Shown here: in pieces, positions 38,438 through 47,595 of the stretch
How the letters are laid out: each line of letters begins with the position of its first letter
How positions within the stretch are numbered: position 1 is the first letter of the stretch
DNA from: Paraburkholderia kirstenboschensis
Lineage (GTDB): Bacteria; Pseudomonadota; Gammaproteobacteria; Burkholderiales; Burkholderiaceae
Assembly: GCF_904848585.1 (NCBI RefSeq)
Contig: NZ_CAJHCR010000022.1
Coordinates: forward strand, 1-64,000
DNA: 64,000 bases
Direction of reading: 5' to 3'
The notes under the pieces: generated by a model
Told to the model about the DNA's origin: nothing
The model's database searches: none
The model's input: the letters and a program-made list of their open reading frames with translations, nothing else
Position numbers and translations under genes: made by a program

Positions 38438-39049
38438 TCACACGGGATTAACACGGGCAAGCGACAGGTACGCCCGATGCTGCGCGTCGACCTGCGCGGC
38501 GAGGGCAGCAAGCGGCGCGTTGTCGTTCACGATCACGTCATCTGCGGCGGCGAGCCGCGCTTCGCGCGTAGCCTGGCGGGCAATGATCGCGAGCACCTGT
38601 TCGCGGCTGAAACCGTTGCGGTTCATGACGCGCGAGATTTGCGTCTCCACACTGCAATCCACGGCGAGTACGCGATTCACGCGGTTTTTCCAGCTGCCCG
38701 ACTCGACCAGCAGCGGGACCACGACGATCACATAAGGCCCTGTGGCCTCGCGTTGCTCGCGTTCCGTTTCTGCGCGAATCAGCGGATGCGTGATGTTCTC
38801 GAGCCGCTTGCGCGCCGCGTCGTCGCTGAAGACGAGCGTGCGCATGCGTGCGCGGTCGAGCGAGCCGTCCGCGGCGACGAACGCACTGCCGAACTCGGCG
38901 GCGATCTGCGGCATCGCGATGCCGTGCGGCGCGGTGATGCGATGCGCGATCAGATCCGTGTCGACGAGCGGCACGCCATGCGCCGCGAACAGATCGGCAA
39001 CGGTCGATTTGCCGCTGCCGATGCCGCCTGTGAGTCCCACAACGAACAT
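38438..39049 (-). CDS. coaE: dephospho-CoA kinase CoaE
   Basis: 203-residue P-loop kinase that phosphorylates dephospho-CoA, the last step of coenzyme A synthesis. The P-loop LTGGIGSGKST lies at 6-16, followed by VPLVDTDLIAH and the lid-region MNRNGFSREQVLAIIARQ. It begins 3 bp after the upstream prepilin peptidase stop, so the two are surely cotranscribed. Between coaE and zapD (38258-38437) I see no gene. Confidence 0.95.
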   Translation of the reverse strand: MFVVGLTGGIGSGKSTVADLFAAHGVPLVDTDLIAHRITAPHGIAMPQIAAEFGSAFVAADGSLDRARMRTLVFSDDAARKRLENITHPLIRAETEREQREATGPYVIVVVPLLVESGSWKNRVNRVLAVDCSVETQISRVMNRNGFSREQVLAIIARQATREARLAAADDVIVNDNAPLAALAAQVDAQHRAYLSLARVNPV

Positions 39050-39052
39050 GCT

Positions 39053-40006
39053 TCAGCCTCCGAGAGCCAGGTAAAGCGGTGTGCCGAAAAACAATGTGAG
39101 AACGCCGCCCGCTGCAAGAAACGGCCCGAACGGCAGCGGCTCTTCGAACCGCATGCGGCCGCGCCACGTTGCCGCGAGACCGACGACCGCGCCCGCCACG
39201 GCGGCAACCAGCACGATCTGAGGGAGCGCCGCCCAGCCAAGCCACGCGCCGAGCGCCGCGAGCAGTTTGAAGTCGCCGTAACCCATGCCGTCGATACCTC
39301 GCACGAGCCGGAACAGCCAATGCACGGCCCACAGCACCAGATAGCCGAAGATAGCGCCAAGCACGGCATCGTGAAGACTTGCGAACACGCCGTAGAAGTT
39401 GACGATGATGCCCGCCCAAAGCAGGGGCAACGTCATCGAGTCCGGCAGCAGATGCGTGTCGATGTCGATGGCGCTCATTGCGAGCAGGGCGGCGCACAGT
39501 CCGAACGCGGCAAGCGCGGCGAGCGTCGGACCGAACAGCGCGAGAGCGGCGGCTGCGAGGGCCGCGCTGGCGAGTTCGAGCAGCGGATACCGCGGGCTCA
39601 CGCGAGCCCCGCATGCGGAACAGCGACCGCGCAGCAGCAGATAGCTGAGCACCGGCAGGTTCTCCCAGGCGTGCAGCACATGACCGCAGTGAGGACAGGC
39701 GCTGCGTGGCACCCACAGGTTGTAGCGCGCCGGCAGGCCGTCCTGTTCGAGAGGTTCGTTAGTGGCCTCGCTCACTTCCAGACGCCATGCGCGTTCAAGC
39801 ATGATCGGTACCCTATGCACGACGACGTTCAGGAAGCTGCCGATCACGAGCCCGAATACGATCGCAAAAGCGAACTGCAAGGCGGCCGGCAGGCTGCTGA
39901 ATGCCTGACCGAGACCGGCTGCGAAATGACCTGGCAGCAGGTTCGAAAGCGAGCCCGAAAGCAGGTTGGAGGAGGTTTCTGGCACGAGTGAATGAGCTGC
40001 CTGCAT
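39053..40006 (-). CDS. pilD: type IV prepilin peptidase/N-methyltransferase PilD
   Basis: 317-residue inner-membrane aspartic protease that cleaves and N-methylates type IV prepilins and type II pseudopilins. The methyltransferase-side tetracysteine is present (Cys104, Cys107, Cys129, Cys132), as is the first catalytic Asp in SAIDIDTHLLPD (181) and the GxGD-type second site in GMGYGDFKLL. About seven membrane helices follow. The N-terminal ~40 residues are longer than usual. The ATG at 40006 is chosen over an upstream in-frame start without signal features. Neighbours pilC and pilB support the call. Confidence 0.93.
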   Translation of the reverse strand: MQAAHSLVPETSSNLLSGSLSNLLPGHFAAGLGQAFSSLPAALQFAFAIVFGLVIGSFLNVVVHRVPIMLERAWRLEVSEATNEPLEQDGLPARYNLWVPRSACPHCGHVLHAWENLPVLSYLLLRGRCSACGARVSPRYPLLELASAALAAAALALFGPTLAALAAFGLCAALLAMSAIDIDTHLLPDSMTLPLLWAGIIVNFYGVFASLHDAVLGAIFGYLVLWAVHWLFRLVRGIDGMGYGDFKLLAALGAWLGWAALPQIVLVAAVAGAVVGLAATWRGRMRFEEPLPFGPFLAAGGVLTLFFGTPLYLALGG

Positions 40007-40034
40007 GGACGAAACGGTGGATTCGGCTGCGATG

Positions 40035-41264
40035 CTACACCACGTTGCCGAGTTGAATAATGGGAAGATACATTGCGATGACAAGCCCGCCGACCAGCGC
40101 CCCCAGCACAACAATGACGAGCGGTTCGCACAGGCTGGACAGCGTGCCGATCTTTTCGTCTACCTGACGATCGGCCAGCGACGCCACGTCGAGAAGCATG
40201 GTGTCGAGTGCTCCGGACTCCTCGGCAACGGCGACCGGCTGCACGACCTCTTGCGGGAAGCAGCTTGCCGAGCGCATGGCTGCGGCGAGCCGTTCACCGC
40301 GCCGCAGCCGCGCCGCGATGTCCACAGTTGCGCGGTCGAAAAAGGCGTTGCCCGTGGCGTGAGTCAGCGAATCGAATGCGTCGGCGAGCGGCGTGCCGGC
40401 CGACAGCAACGTGCCGAGCGCGCGGCTCCAGCGTGCGGCGCAAAGCGTGGCGAGCAGTGAACCGGCGACCGGCATTTTCAGCGATAAACGCGCGAAGCGG
40501 ATGCGCGCCGTTTCGGAACGTCGCAGCAGAAACGTCGCCGCGAAATACGTCGCGACGATGACCGCGATGGCGGGCACACTCCATTGCGCGGCGCCCGACG
40601 ACAGCGCTAATACAAACTGCGTTGGCGCGGGCAAACGCGCGCCAAAACCGTCGAAGATCTGTTTGAAAGTCGGCACCACCCAGACGAGCAAAGCGGCGGT
40701 AATGGCTAGGGCCAGCAGCAGAATTACGACAGGATAAGTCAACGCCGCGCGCACTTTCGCCCGTTGCGCGGCGGCGCGCTCGCGGTCGTCCGCGATTCGC
40801 GCGAGAACCGCGGACAGTGCGCCAGCGGCCTCGCCCACTTCGACGAGTTGACAATACAGGGCGTTGAACTGCAACGGATGCCGCTGCAACGCTGCCGAAA
40901 ATCGCAGGCCTGCCGTGATGTCCCGCGCCAATGCGCCGACGATCCGCGGGATGCCCGAACGACGCGAGCTTTGCGCCTTGCCCAGTAGGTCCAGTGCGGG
41001 GGCGAGCGGCAAGCCGGCGCGCAGCAGGCTTGCGAGCTGGCGCGTGAACAGCGTGACGTCGGCGGCATTTGCTTTTGGGCGCGGCGCCGGCCCTTGAGCT
41101 TTCAGGTCGACCACGAACAGGTTGTCGCGTTTGAGCAGGGCGCGAGCGGTGCTCGCATCCGGCGCAATGAGCGCGCCCGTTCTATGGCCGCCGTCGGCAT
41201 CGACACCGTGCCACCTGAAGCGCGTGTCGGTTGACGCAGGGCGATGTGCCGCGGGAGTACTCAT
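40035..41264 (-). CDS. pilC: type IV pilus inner-membrane platform protein PilC (GspF family)
   Basis: 409-residue polytopic protein that couples the assembly ATPase to the pilus base. Two GspF domains are visible (~65-190 and ~270-395), each with conserved LA..L..GLPL and hydrophobic segments, and three membrane helices in all. The N-terminal RWHGVDADGGHRTGALIA strand is typical of PilC. It overlaps pilB by 4 bp and precedes pilD by 28 bp, giving a compact pilB-pilC-pilD operon. Confidence 0.93.
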   Translation of the reverse strand: MSTPAAHRPASTDTRFRWHGVDADGGHRTGALIAPDASTARALLKRDNLFVVDLKAQGPAPRPKANAADVTLFTRQLASLLRAGLPLAPALDLLGKAQSSRRSGIPRIVGALARDITAGLRFSAALQRHPLQFNALYCQLVEVGEAAGALSAVLARIADDRERAAAQRAKVRAALTYPVVILLLALAITAALLVWVVPTFKQIFDGFGARLPAPTQFVLALSSGAAQWSVPAIAVIVATYFAATFLLRRSETARIRFARLSLKMPVAGSLLATLCAARWSRALGTLLSAGTPLADAFDSLTHATGNAFFDRATVDIAARLRRGERLAAAMRSASCFPQEVVQPVAVAEESGALDTMLLDVASLADRQVDEKIGTLSSLCEPLVIVVLGALVGGLVIAMYLPIIQLGNVV

Positions 41265-42559
41265 GCGGCCTCGGTGGCGGCGAGTGCTTCGGTGAGGCTC
41301 GTCGTGCCGTCGCGCACGAGAGCCAACGCGGCGTCGCGCAGGGTGCCGACGTGTTCGCTGCGCGCCTGCCGCGCGAGCTCGTGAGTGCCCGCTCGCGCGA
41401 CGATCAACTCACGCATGGCATCGGATACCGGCATGACCTGGTGGACGCCGACGCGGCCCCGATAGCCGATGCCGTGGCAAACCACGCAACCCTTCGCAAC
41501 GTAGGGCTGCAAACCATCAATCTGTTCTTCGGCGAAGCCCGCGGAACGAAGCGCCGCGGCAGAGTGCGGCGCGGGCGCCCGGCAAGCTGTGCACAGGCGG
41601 CGCACCAGTCGCTGCGCCGTCACCATGCGCAACGCGGCCGCAAGGTTGTACGGCGCCACGCCGATGTCGATCAGACGCGCGACAGCGGCTGGCGCGTCGT
41701 TCGTGTGCAACGTCGACAGCACCAGGTGGCCGGTTTGCGCGGCCTTTACGGCGACGTCGGCGGTTTCCTCGTCGCGTATTTCGCCGACCATGACGACGTC
41801 CGGATCCTGGCGCAGGAAGGCGCGCAACGCGACAGCGAAAGTGAGCCCGGCCTTCTCACGCACGCTGACCTGATTGATGCCGGCCAGCTGGATTTCCGCC
41901 GGATCTTCGACGGAACACAGATTGCGCGCCTCGCTATTGAGCAGGTTCAGGAAGCAATACAACGACAGCGTCTTGCCGCTCCCTGTTGGCCCCGTGACGA
42001 GCACCAGACCATGCGGCGCCCGAATTGCGGAATCGACGGCATCGCGTTGCCGAGCATCCAGCCCGAGCGAGTCGAGCGAAAGATCGGTTGGCAGCGCGTC
42101 GAGCCTGCGCAATACGAGCTTTTCCCCGAACAGCGTGGGCAGCGAGTTGACGCGGTAGTCCTCGGGCCGTCCTGGCGACGTGGCGATCCGCAGCCGGCCG
42201 TCCTGTGGGACACGCCGCTCGGCGATGTCCATGCGCGCCAGAACCTTCACGCGCGTGATGAAGGCGTCCCGCAGATGGGCGGGCGGCGTCGCCATTTCAT
42301 GCAACACGCCGTCGATGCGCAAGCGCACGCGCCAGCCGTTTTCCGCTGGTTCGATGTGCAGATCCGATGCGTTGCGGCGTGTCGCTTCCCTCAACGTGTC
42401 AGTCAGAAGACGCACGGCGGGGGCGTTGTCGGAATCGTGGGGCATTGCGGCAGCGCCGCCGGTTTCGCCGGTGAGCCCGTTTGGCTTATTGCGAGAGGCG
42501 CTTTCGCTGCCTGCCGGTAGCGGCCGCACCAACGCCGCGGGTTGAAAAGAAGCTTGCAT
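41261..42559 (-). CDS. pilB: type IV pilus assembly ATPase PilB (GspE family, short form)
   Basis: 432-residue secretion ATPase powering pilin polymerisation. Walker A GPTGSGKT is at 190-197, and the Asp and His boxes and Walker B (DPDVVMVGEIRDEETA) follow. A zinc tetracysteine is present in the C-terminal part (CTAC, then CVVCHGIGYRGR). Compared with the ~560-residue PilB of Pseudomonas it lacks the N-terminal MshEN domain and begins almost directly with the ASDLHIEP region. GspE of a type II system is the alternative, but pilC and pilD beside it favour the pilus. Confidence 0.88.
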   Translation of the reverse strand: MQASFQPAALVRPLPAGSESASRNKPNGLTGETGGAAAMPHDSDNAPAVRLLTDTLREATRRNASDLHIEPAENGWRVRLRIDGVLHEMATPPAHLRDAFITRVKVLARMDIAERRVPQDGRLRIATSPGRPEDYRVNSLPTLFGEKLVLRRLDALPTDLSLDSLGLDARQRDAVDSAIRAPHGLVLVTGPTGSGKTLSLYCFLNLLNSEARNLCSVEDPAEIQLAGINQVSVREKAGLTFAVALRAFLRQDPDVVMVGEIRDEETADVAVKAAQTGHLVLSTLHTNDAPAAVARLIDIGVAPYNLAAALRMVTAQRLVRRLCTACRAPAPHSAAALRSAGFAEEQIDGLQPYVAKGCVVCHGIGYRGRVGVHQVMPVSDAMRELIVARAGTHELARQARSEHVGTLRDAALALVRDGTTSLTEALAATEAA

Positions 42560-42706
42560 GAAGAGCCGGCGACGAGCCGCCTGTAGAACACGACGGCTTC
42601 ATCTTCGGGCAAGGCGTGCGGCGCCGCCACTCGGCCATTCGGCTAATGGCGCACGGCGCGGGCTTATGGGATGCTGGCGTGCGGCGCCGGCCTCAACCGG
42701 CATGAA

Positions 42707-44005
42707 CTAACCCAGCAACGCCTTGCCAGCCTTCGCGCGCGCCGGCGGCTTGAACAGCTTGACGGTGCGGATCGCCTGGTCGTCGCTGCGCATTACTTCG
42801 AGCTTCACGTCGCCGATTTGCACGCAGACATCGCCATCGGGAATGTCTTCGAGAATTTCGAGGATCAGCCCGTTGAGCGTTTTCGGGCCGTCGGTGGGCA
42901 GCGAGAGTTGCAACCAGCGGTTCAGCTCACGCAGCGGCATGCTGCCCGCCACGATACATTCGCCGAGTTCGTTCCAGCCGCCGCGCGAATTGGCGCCACG
43001 AGGGATCGACGTGGTGAACTCGCCGATCAGTTCCTCGATGATGTCTTCCGGCGTGACGAGCCCTTGCAACTCGCCGTATTCGTTGACGACGAGCGCGATG
43101 CGATGGCGGCTCTCCTGGAAGAACTGTAATTGCTGGAACACCGGCGTGCCGGTCGGCACGAAGTACGGCTCGGCGAGCAGTTCGCGCAGCGTCTCGCGCT
43201 CCAGTTCCTGGTTGTGCAGAGCGGCGAGTGTCTTGCGAACGTGCAGCACGCCGAGCACGCGGTCGATATCGCCTTGATAGACGACCAGCTTGTTGTGATA
43301 GCAGGTTTCGAGCTGATGCAGGATCTGCTCGAACGGAGCGTCGAAGTCGAGCGCCTCGATGCGGCGGCGCGGGATCATCACGTCGTCGACGGAAATGTTT
43401 TCGAGGTCGAACAGGTTCAGCAGAATGCTGCGGTGCTTGGTCGGCATGAAGCTGCCGGACTCGAGCACGATGGCGCGCAGTTCTTCAGTGGAGAGGCGCT
43501 GATCGCGCGCGCCTTTTGTGTTGATATGCAGCACCCGCAAGATGCCGGTGGCGAACAGATTGACGAACCAGATGAGCGGCCTCGCGACGCGCATCATCGG
43601 CGCGATCAGCAGGCTGGCTGGCAGCGCGATCTTCTCGGGGAACGTTGCACCGACGATCTTCGGCGTGATCTCGGCAAAAACGATGATCAGGAACGCGACG
43701 ATGCCGGTCGCGATGGAAAGCACAACGTTGTTACGACCGAACGTGTGCAGCGCGATCGAAGTAGTCAGCACCGGAATGATGGTGTTGAACAGATTGTTGC
43801 CGATCAGCACGACGCTCAGCAGTTGATCGGTGTGCGCCAACAGACCCTGAGTGGTCTTCGCGCCGAGCGCATTCTTGCTGGCAAGGTGCTTCAGGCGATG
43901 GCGGTTGAGTGCCATCATCGCCGTTTCGGTAATGGAAAAGAAGCTCGAGCAGATCAGCAGCAGAAAGACGGCGCCAATCTGCGCCCATAAGGGAAGTTGT
44001 TCCAC
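42707..44005 (-). CDS. CNNM/CorC-type membrane protein with CBS domains
   Basis: 432-residue inner-membrane protein of the HlyC/CorC (TlyC) family. Four hydrophobic helices form the DUF21/CNNM domain (residues ~8-150), two CBS domains follow (~205-330, IPRRRIEAL and VNEYGELQGLVTPEDI), and a CorC_HlyC transporter-associated domain closes it (~345-425). Relatives act in Mg2+/Co2+ efflux or resistance; older names call them hemolysins, for which there is no support here. It reads alone on the minus strand. Confidence 0.88.
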   Translation of the reverse strand: MEQLPLWAQIGAVFLLLICSSFFSITETAMMALNRHRLKHLASKNALGAKTTQGLLAHTDQLLSVVLIGNNLFNTIIPVLTTSIALHTFGRNNVVLSIATGIVAFLIIVFAEITPKIVGATFPEKIALPASLLIAPMMRVARPLIWFVNLFATGILRVLHINTKGARDQRLSTEELRAIVLESGSFMPTKHRSILLNLFDLENISVDDVMIPRRRIEALDFDAPFEQILHQLETCYHNKLVVYQGDIDRVLGVLHVRKTLAALHNQELERETLRELLAEPYFVPTGTPVFQQLQFFQESRHRIALVVNEYGELQGLVTPEDIIEELIGEFTTSIPRGANSRGGWNELGECIVAGSMPLRELNRWLQLSLPTDGPKTLNGLILEILEDIPDGDVCVQIGDVKLEVMRSDDQAIRTVKLFKPPARAKAGKALLG

Positions 44006-44174
44006 GCGTCGTGAAGGATAAAAGAGGGGAAAAGGATGGAGAGAATATAGCAGAGGGGGCGGCGCAAGCCGCCAGCAGGGATGTTGCCACTCGGAGGCTA
44101 GTAGCCCGAGCCGAGTGCGTGCGCCGCAAGCCCGGCGGCAAATCTGGCCGCAAAAACAAAATCCGGCCGCAAAA

Positions 44175-44206
44175 ACAAAAAACCGCCGAGCACGCTGGGC
44201 GGTTTT
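44175..44206 (-). terminator. terminator of tRNA-Pro (minus strand)
   Basis: Read on the minus strand, AAAACCGCC/GGCGGTTTT arms (9 bp, 44179-44187 with 44198-44206) lead into a T-rich run. It lies 28 bases beyond the tRNA 3' end. Confidence 0.75.
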
Positions 44207-44233
44207 TCGAGCCTTGAACTAACAAGGCGAATC

Positions 44234-44310
44234 TGGTCGGGGTGAGAGGATTCGAACCTCCGGCCTCTACGTCCCGAACGTAGCGCTCTACCAGGCTAAG
44301 CTACACCCCG
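44234..44310 (-). tRNA. tRNA-Pro (anticodon CGG)
   Basis: Folds as a 77-nt tRNA on the minus strand: acceptor CGGGGTG with CACCCCG, discriminator A, encoded CCA, a D arm with AGCCTGGTAG, an anticodon arm CTACG-TTCGGGA-CGTAG reading CGG, and a TTCGAAT T loop. CGG decodes CCG, a major proline codon in this GC-rich genome. Confidence 0.97.
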
Positions 44311-44358
44311 ATGTGTACTGCGGACTCGAATCAGACTAAACCGGCGTTTGAGTCTTAT

Positions 44359-45351
44359 TTAAGACTGTCTCGCCGTCGAGTAAGAACATAATTCTAGCAG
44401 GCTTTCTTTGTAAATGGAATCAGGAAACGAACAAATTGCCGCCGCTGCGGCCTGAGCTTCCTGCTTCGCGCATTCGAGCGTGTGATCGAGCGCCCCGGAA
44501 CGTGTGATCGCCTCAAAGATGGTGTCGAAACGGTCGGTGCCGCCTTGCTCGATGGCCTCGCGAGCGAGAGCCGACTGCTCGGGCGTGCCGCGCTCTATCA
44601 GGTAGATGAGCGGCAGCGTGGGCTTGCCCTCACGCAAATCGTCGCCGGCGTTTTTTCCCATCGACTCCGCCGTGCCTGTGTAGTCGAGCCAGTCGTCCAT
44701 GATCTGGAAAGCCGTACCGATGCGCCGGCCGAACTCCGCCGCCGCTGCTTCGGTTCTGGCATCTGCGCCGGCCAGCACCGCGCCGAGCTGCGCCGCGGCC
44801 TCGAAGAGCTTGGCCGTCTTGTAGCGGATCACCTGCATGTAGCGGGCTTGGTCCACGTCGGCGTCATGCATGTTCAGCAGTTGCAGCACTTCACCTTCGG
44901 AGATGATGTTGGTAGCTTCCGACAGGATCTCCATGACGCGCATCTTGCCCACGCCCACCATCATCTGGAACGAGCGCGAATAGAGAAAGTCGCCTACCAG
45001 CACGCTCGCCGCATTGCCGAACAGCGCGTTGGCGGTCTGGCGACCGCGCCGCAAATCGGATTCGTCGACCACGTCGTCGTGCAGCAGCGTTGCCGTGTGG
45101 ATAAATTCGACGACCGCCGCCAGTTCATGCCGGTGCCCCGTGGTTTCCCCGAGCGCGCCGGCCACCAGGAGCAGCAGCGCCGGCCGCAGGCGTTTGCCGC
45201 CGGCACTGATGATGTACTCGGAAATCTGGTTGATCAGCATCACCTCGGACGCAAGACGGTGCCGGATGACGCGATTCACCTGCTGCATGTCTTCGGCGAT
45301 CGGAGCGAGCAGGCTGGCGGCGTTGGAGGAGGTGGTGGCAGTCGACGACAT
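44359..45351 (-). CDS. ispB: octaprenyl diphosphate synthase
   Basis: 330-residue trans-prenyltransferase that makes the C40 side chain of ubiquinone. The first aspartate-rich motif is LLHDDVVDESDLRRG with its DDxxD, and the second is the FQIMDDWLDY region. Both are intact. The early GGKRLRPALLLL IPP-binding stretch is present. Chain length is inferred from family and from the presence of ubiquinone genes. It is transcribed away from rplU, the usual betaproteobacterial order. Confidence 0.93.
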   Translation of the reverse strand: MSSTATTSSNAASLLAPIAEDMQQVNRVIRHRLASEVMLINQISEYIISAGGKRLRPALLLLVAGALGETTGHRHELAAVVEFIHTATLLHDDVVDESDLRRGRQTANALFGNAASVLVGDFLYSRSFQMMVGVGKMRVMEILSEATNIISEGEVLQLLNMHDADVDQARYMQVIRYKTAKLFEAAAQLGAVLAGADARTEAAAAEFGRRIGTAFQIMDDWLDYTGTAESMGKNAGDDLREGKPTLPLIYLIERGTPEQSALAREAIEQGGTDRFDTIFEAITRSGALDHTLECAKQEAQAAAAAICSFPDSIYKESLLELCSYSTARQS

Positions 45352-45496
45352 GATGGCTGAATTGGGTAGTGCCGCGAATTATAAGGCGAATCGCGGTTGT
45401 TCCGGGTCGCGGACTGCCGCGCGGCGCGCTCGTGGACGCCGCCAGGCGCTGGGCTGCGCGTCCCCGGACGGAACGCGGGGCCGCTCTCAATGAGTT

Positions 45497-45525
45497 TTGA
45501 CCGAGCAGCTAACTCTATGTATAAT
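45497..45525 (+). promoter_or_regulatory. sigma70 promoter of rplU-rpmA
   Basis: TTGACC (45497-45502) and a perfect TATAAT (45520-45525) are spaced by 17 bp, 66 bp upstream of the rplU ATG. This is the best-formed promoter in the window, as expected for ribosomal protein genes. Confidence 0.85.
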
Positions 45526-45590
45526 CACGGGTTTCCGCGCGCGGTGCGTGGGGAAAATGTGAAACGAATGAACACAGAGTGAGGTTCTCA

Positions 45591-45902
45591 ATGTACGCGG
45601 TCATAAAAACCGGTGGCAAGCAGTATAAAGTTGCCGTCGGCGAAAAACTTAAAGTAGAACAGATACCGGCAGACATTGACGCTGAAATCACGCTCGACCA
45701 GGTTCTCGCAGTGGGCGAAGGCGAATCGATTAAGTTCGGTACGCCGCTGGTCAGTGGGGCTTCCGTCAAGGCTACCGTCGTGTCGCAAGGTCGTCACGCT
45801 AAAGTGACTATCTTCAAGATGCGTCGCCGGAAGCACTACCAGAAGCATGGCGGCCACCGCCAGAACTATACCGAACTGCGCATCGACGCTATCAACGCGT
45901 AA
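45591..45902 (+). CDS. rplU: 50S ribosomal protein L21
   Basis: 103-residue large-subunit protein binding 23S rRNA near L20. The MYAVIKTGGKQYKV start and the KMRRRKHYQKHGGHRQ signature near residue 75-90 are diagnostic, and length equals that of the E. coli protein. The ATG at 45591 with a GTGAGG Shine-Dalgarno is chosen over an in-frame codon four residues earlier. First gene of the rplU-rpmA-obgE-proB group. Confidence 0.97.
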   Translation: MYAVIKTGGKQYKVAVGEKLKVEQIPADIDAEITLDQVLAVGEGESIKFGTPLVSGASVKATVVSQGRHAKVTIFKMRRRKHYQKHGGHRQNYTELRIDAINA

Positions 45903-45927
45903 GCGCACCGGTTAAGGAGCAAATCAA

Positions 45928-46191
45928 ATGGCACACAAAAAGGCAGGCGGATCATCCCGCAACGGCCGCGACTCTGAATCGAAGCGTCTCGGCGTGAAGG
46001 TTTACGGCGGTCAGGCTATCAACGCTGGCGGCATCATCGTTCGCCAACGCGGCACGCGTATGCACCCGGGCGAAAACGTTGGCATCGGCAAGGATCACAC
46101 CTTGTTCGCGCTGACGGACGGCCACGTCAATTTCTCGACGAAAGGCGCAGCGAAGAAGCACATGGTCAACGTCGTCCCGGCAGCAGTCTGA
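45928..46191 (+). CDS. rpmA: 50S ribosomal protein L27
   Basis: 87-residue protein whose N-terminus reaches the peptidyl-transferase centre. The MAHKKAGGSSRNGRDS start is the classic non-cleaved form, followed by GVKVYGGQ and IIVRQRGTR. The Shine-Dalgarno AAGGAG is ideal. A strong terminator follows, so obgE is probably expressed partly by read-through or from its own promoter. Confidence 0.98.
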   Translation: MAHKKAGGSSRNGRDSESKRLGVKVYGGQAINAGGIIVRQRGTRMHPGENVGIGKDHTLFALTDGHVNFSTKGAAKKHMVNVVPAAV

Positions 46192-46221
46192 GTTCACTCA
46201 GGCACGGGCTTCAGGACCGGA

Positions 46222-46255
46222 AAAAGGCCCCGCGAAGTTAGCGGGGCTTTTTTTA
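46222..46255 (+). terminator. rho-independent terminator after rpmA
   Basis: A GCCCCGC/GCGGGGC stem (46227-46233 with 46241-46247) with a 7-nt loop is followed by seven T residues. Confidence 0.9.
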
Positions 46256-46404
46256 TTGCGGCAAGGGCCGTTGGCCCTGCAATTGCGGCGCTGCGCCTAT
46301 GCCGTTCGGTCGATTGATCATCGCGCCGCGGGCGCGGCAAAATAGCAGCATCCAGTAGTATTCAGCAGCACCATCTGGCAGTACACCACGGGACGGAGTT
46401 ACGC

Positions 46405-47526
46405 ATGAAGTTCATTGACGAAGCGAGGATTGAAGTCATCGCCGGCGACGGAGGGGATGGCAGCGCGTCGATGCGCCGCGAGAAGTTCGTTCCGTTCGGC
46501 GGCCCGGATGGCGGCGACGGCGGCCGGGGCGGCAGCGTGATTGCGGTAGCAGACCGCAACATCAACACGCTGATCGACTACCGTTACGCGAAAAAACATA
46601 TGGCGCGAAACGGCGAAAACGGCCGCGGCGCAGACTGCTACGGCAAGGGCGGCGACGACATCACGCTGCGCATGCCGGTTGGCACGACCATTACCGACAT
46701 GGAAACCGGCGAGCTGATCGCCGATCTGACCGAGCACAACCAGAGCGTGCAAATCGCGCAGGGCGGTGCGGGAGGTCTCGGCAATCTGCACTTCAAATCC
46801 AGCACCAACCGCGCGCCGCGCCAGAAAACCGACGGCAAGCCGGGCGAGCGCCGCATGGTGCGCCTCGAGTTGAAGGTACTGGCCGACGTCGGGCTGCTCG
46901 GCATGCCGAACGCGGGCAAGTCCACGTTCATCTCTTCCGTGTCGAACGCGAAGCCGAAAATCGCAGACTATCCGTTCACCACGCTTGCGCCGAATCTCGG
47001 CGTGGTCCGAGTCGGACCGAGCCGCAGCTTCGTGATCGCCGACATTCCCGGTCTGATCGAGGGTGCCGCGGAAGGCGCGGGGCTCGGCCACCAGTTCCTG
47101 CGGCACTTGCAGCGCACGGGCTTGCTGCTGCACATCGTCGACCTGGCGCCGTTCGACGAAGCGGTCGATCCAGTCGCGGAAGCCAAGGCGATCGTGAACG
47201 AACTGCGCAAGTACGACGAGCTGTTGTATCAGAAGCCGCGCTGGCTCGTGCTCAACAAGCTCGACATGGTCCCCGAGGACGAGCGTGAGGCACGCGTTTC
47301 GGCGTTTATCGAGGGCTTCGGCTGGGAAGGCCCGGTCTTCGAAATCTCGGCTCTGACCGGTCAAGGTTGCGAGAATCTCTGCTATGCGGTGTTCGACTAC
47401 ATCGCGGCCCATTCGGAAGCGCAGCGCGCCGCCGAAGCCGAAGACCTCGCCGCCGACGTCCGCTTTCGCGACAAGCCGGAAGCACCTGCCGCCGCTGGCG
47501 AATCCAGCGCCGATCCGCGGGACTAA
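46405..47526 (+). CDS. obgE: GTPase ObgE/CgtA
   Basis: 373-residue essential GTPase in 50S assembly and stress signalling. The glycine-rich Obg fold (1-158, many GGDGG repeats) precedes the G domain with P-loop GMPNAGKST (166-174), the switch region DYPFTTLAPNLG and DIPGLIEGA. A short acidic C-terminus ends it. The start ATG has a GGAG Shine-Dalgarno. proB lies 69 bp downstream on the same strand. Confidence 0.96.
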   Translation: MKFIDEARIEVIAGDGGDGSASMRREKFVPFGGPDGGDGGRGGSVIAVADRNINTLIDYRYAKKHMARNGENGRGADCYGKGGDDITLRMPVGTTITDMETGELIADLTEHNQSVQIAQGGAGGLGNLHFKSSTNRAPRQKTDGKPGERRMVRLELKVLADVGLLGMPNAGKSTFISSVSNAKPKIADYPFTTLAPNLGVVRVGPSRSFVIADIPGLIEGAAEGAGLGHQFLRHLQRTGLLLHIVDLAPFDEAVDPVAEAKAIVNELRKYDELLYQKPRWLVLNKLDMVPEDEREARVSAFIEGFGWEGPVFEISALTGQGCENLCYAVFDYIAAHSEAQRAAEAEDLAADVRFRDKPEAPAAAGESSADPRD

Positions 47527-47595
47527 ACAACTCGGGCGCCGGGCCTTTGCGGGTTGGCGGCGCGCGTCAGGCGTCATCTTGGGAGGCTGCGCACA

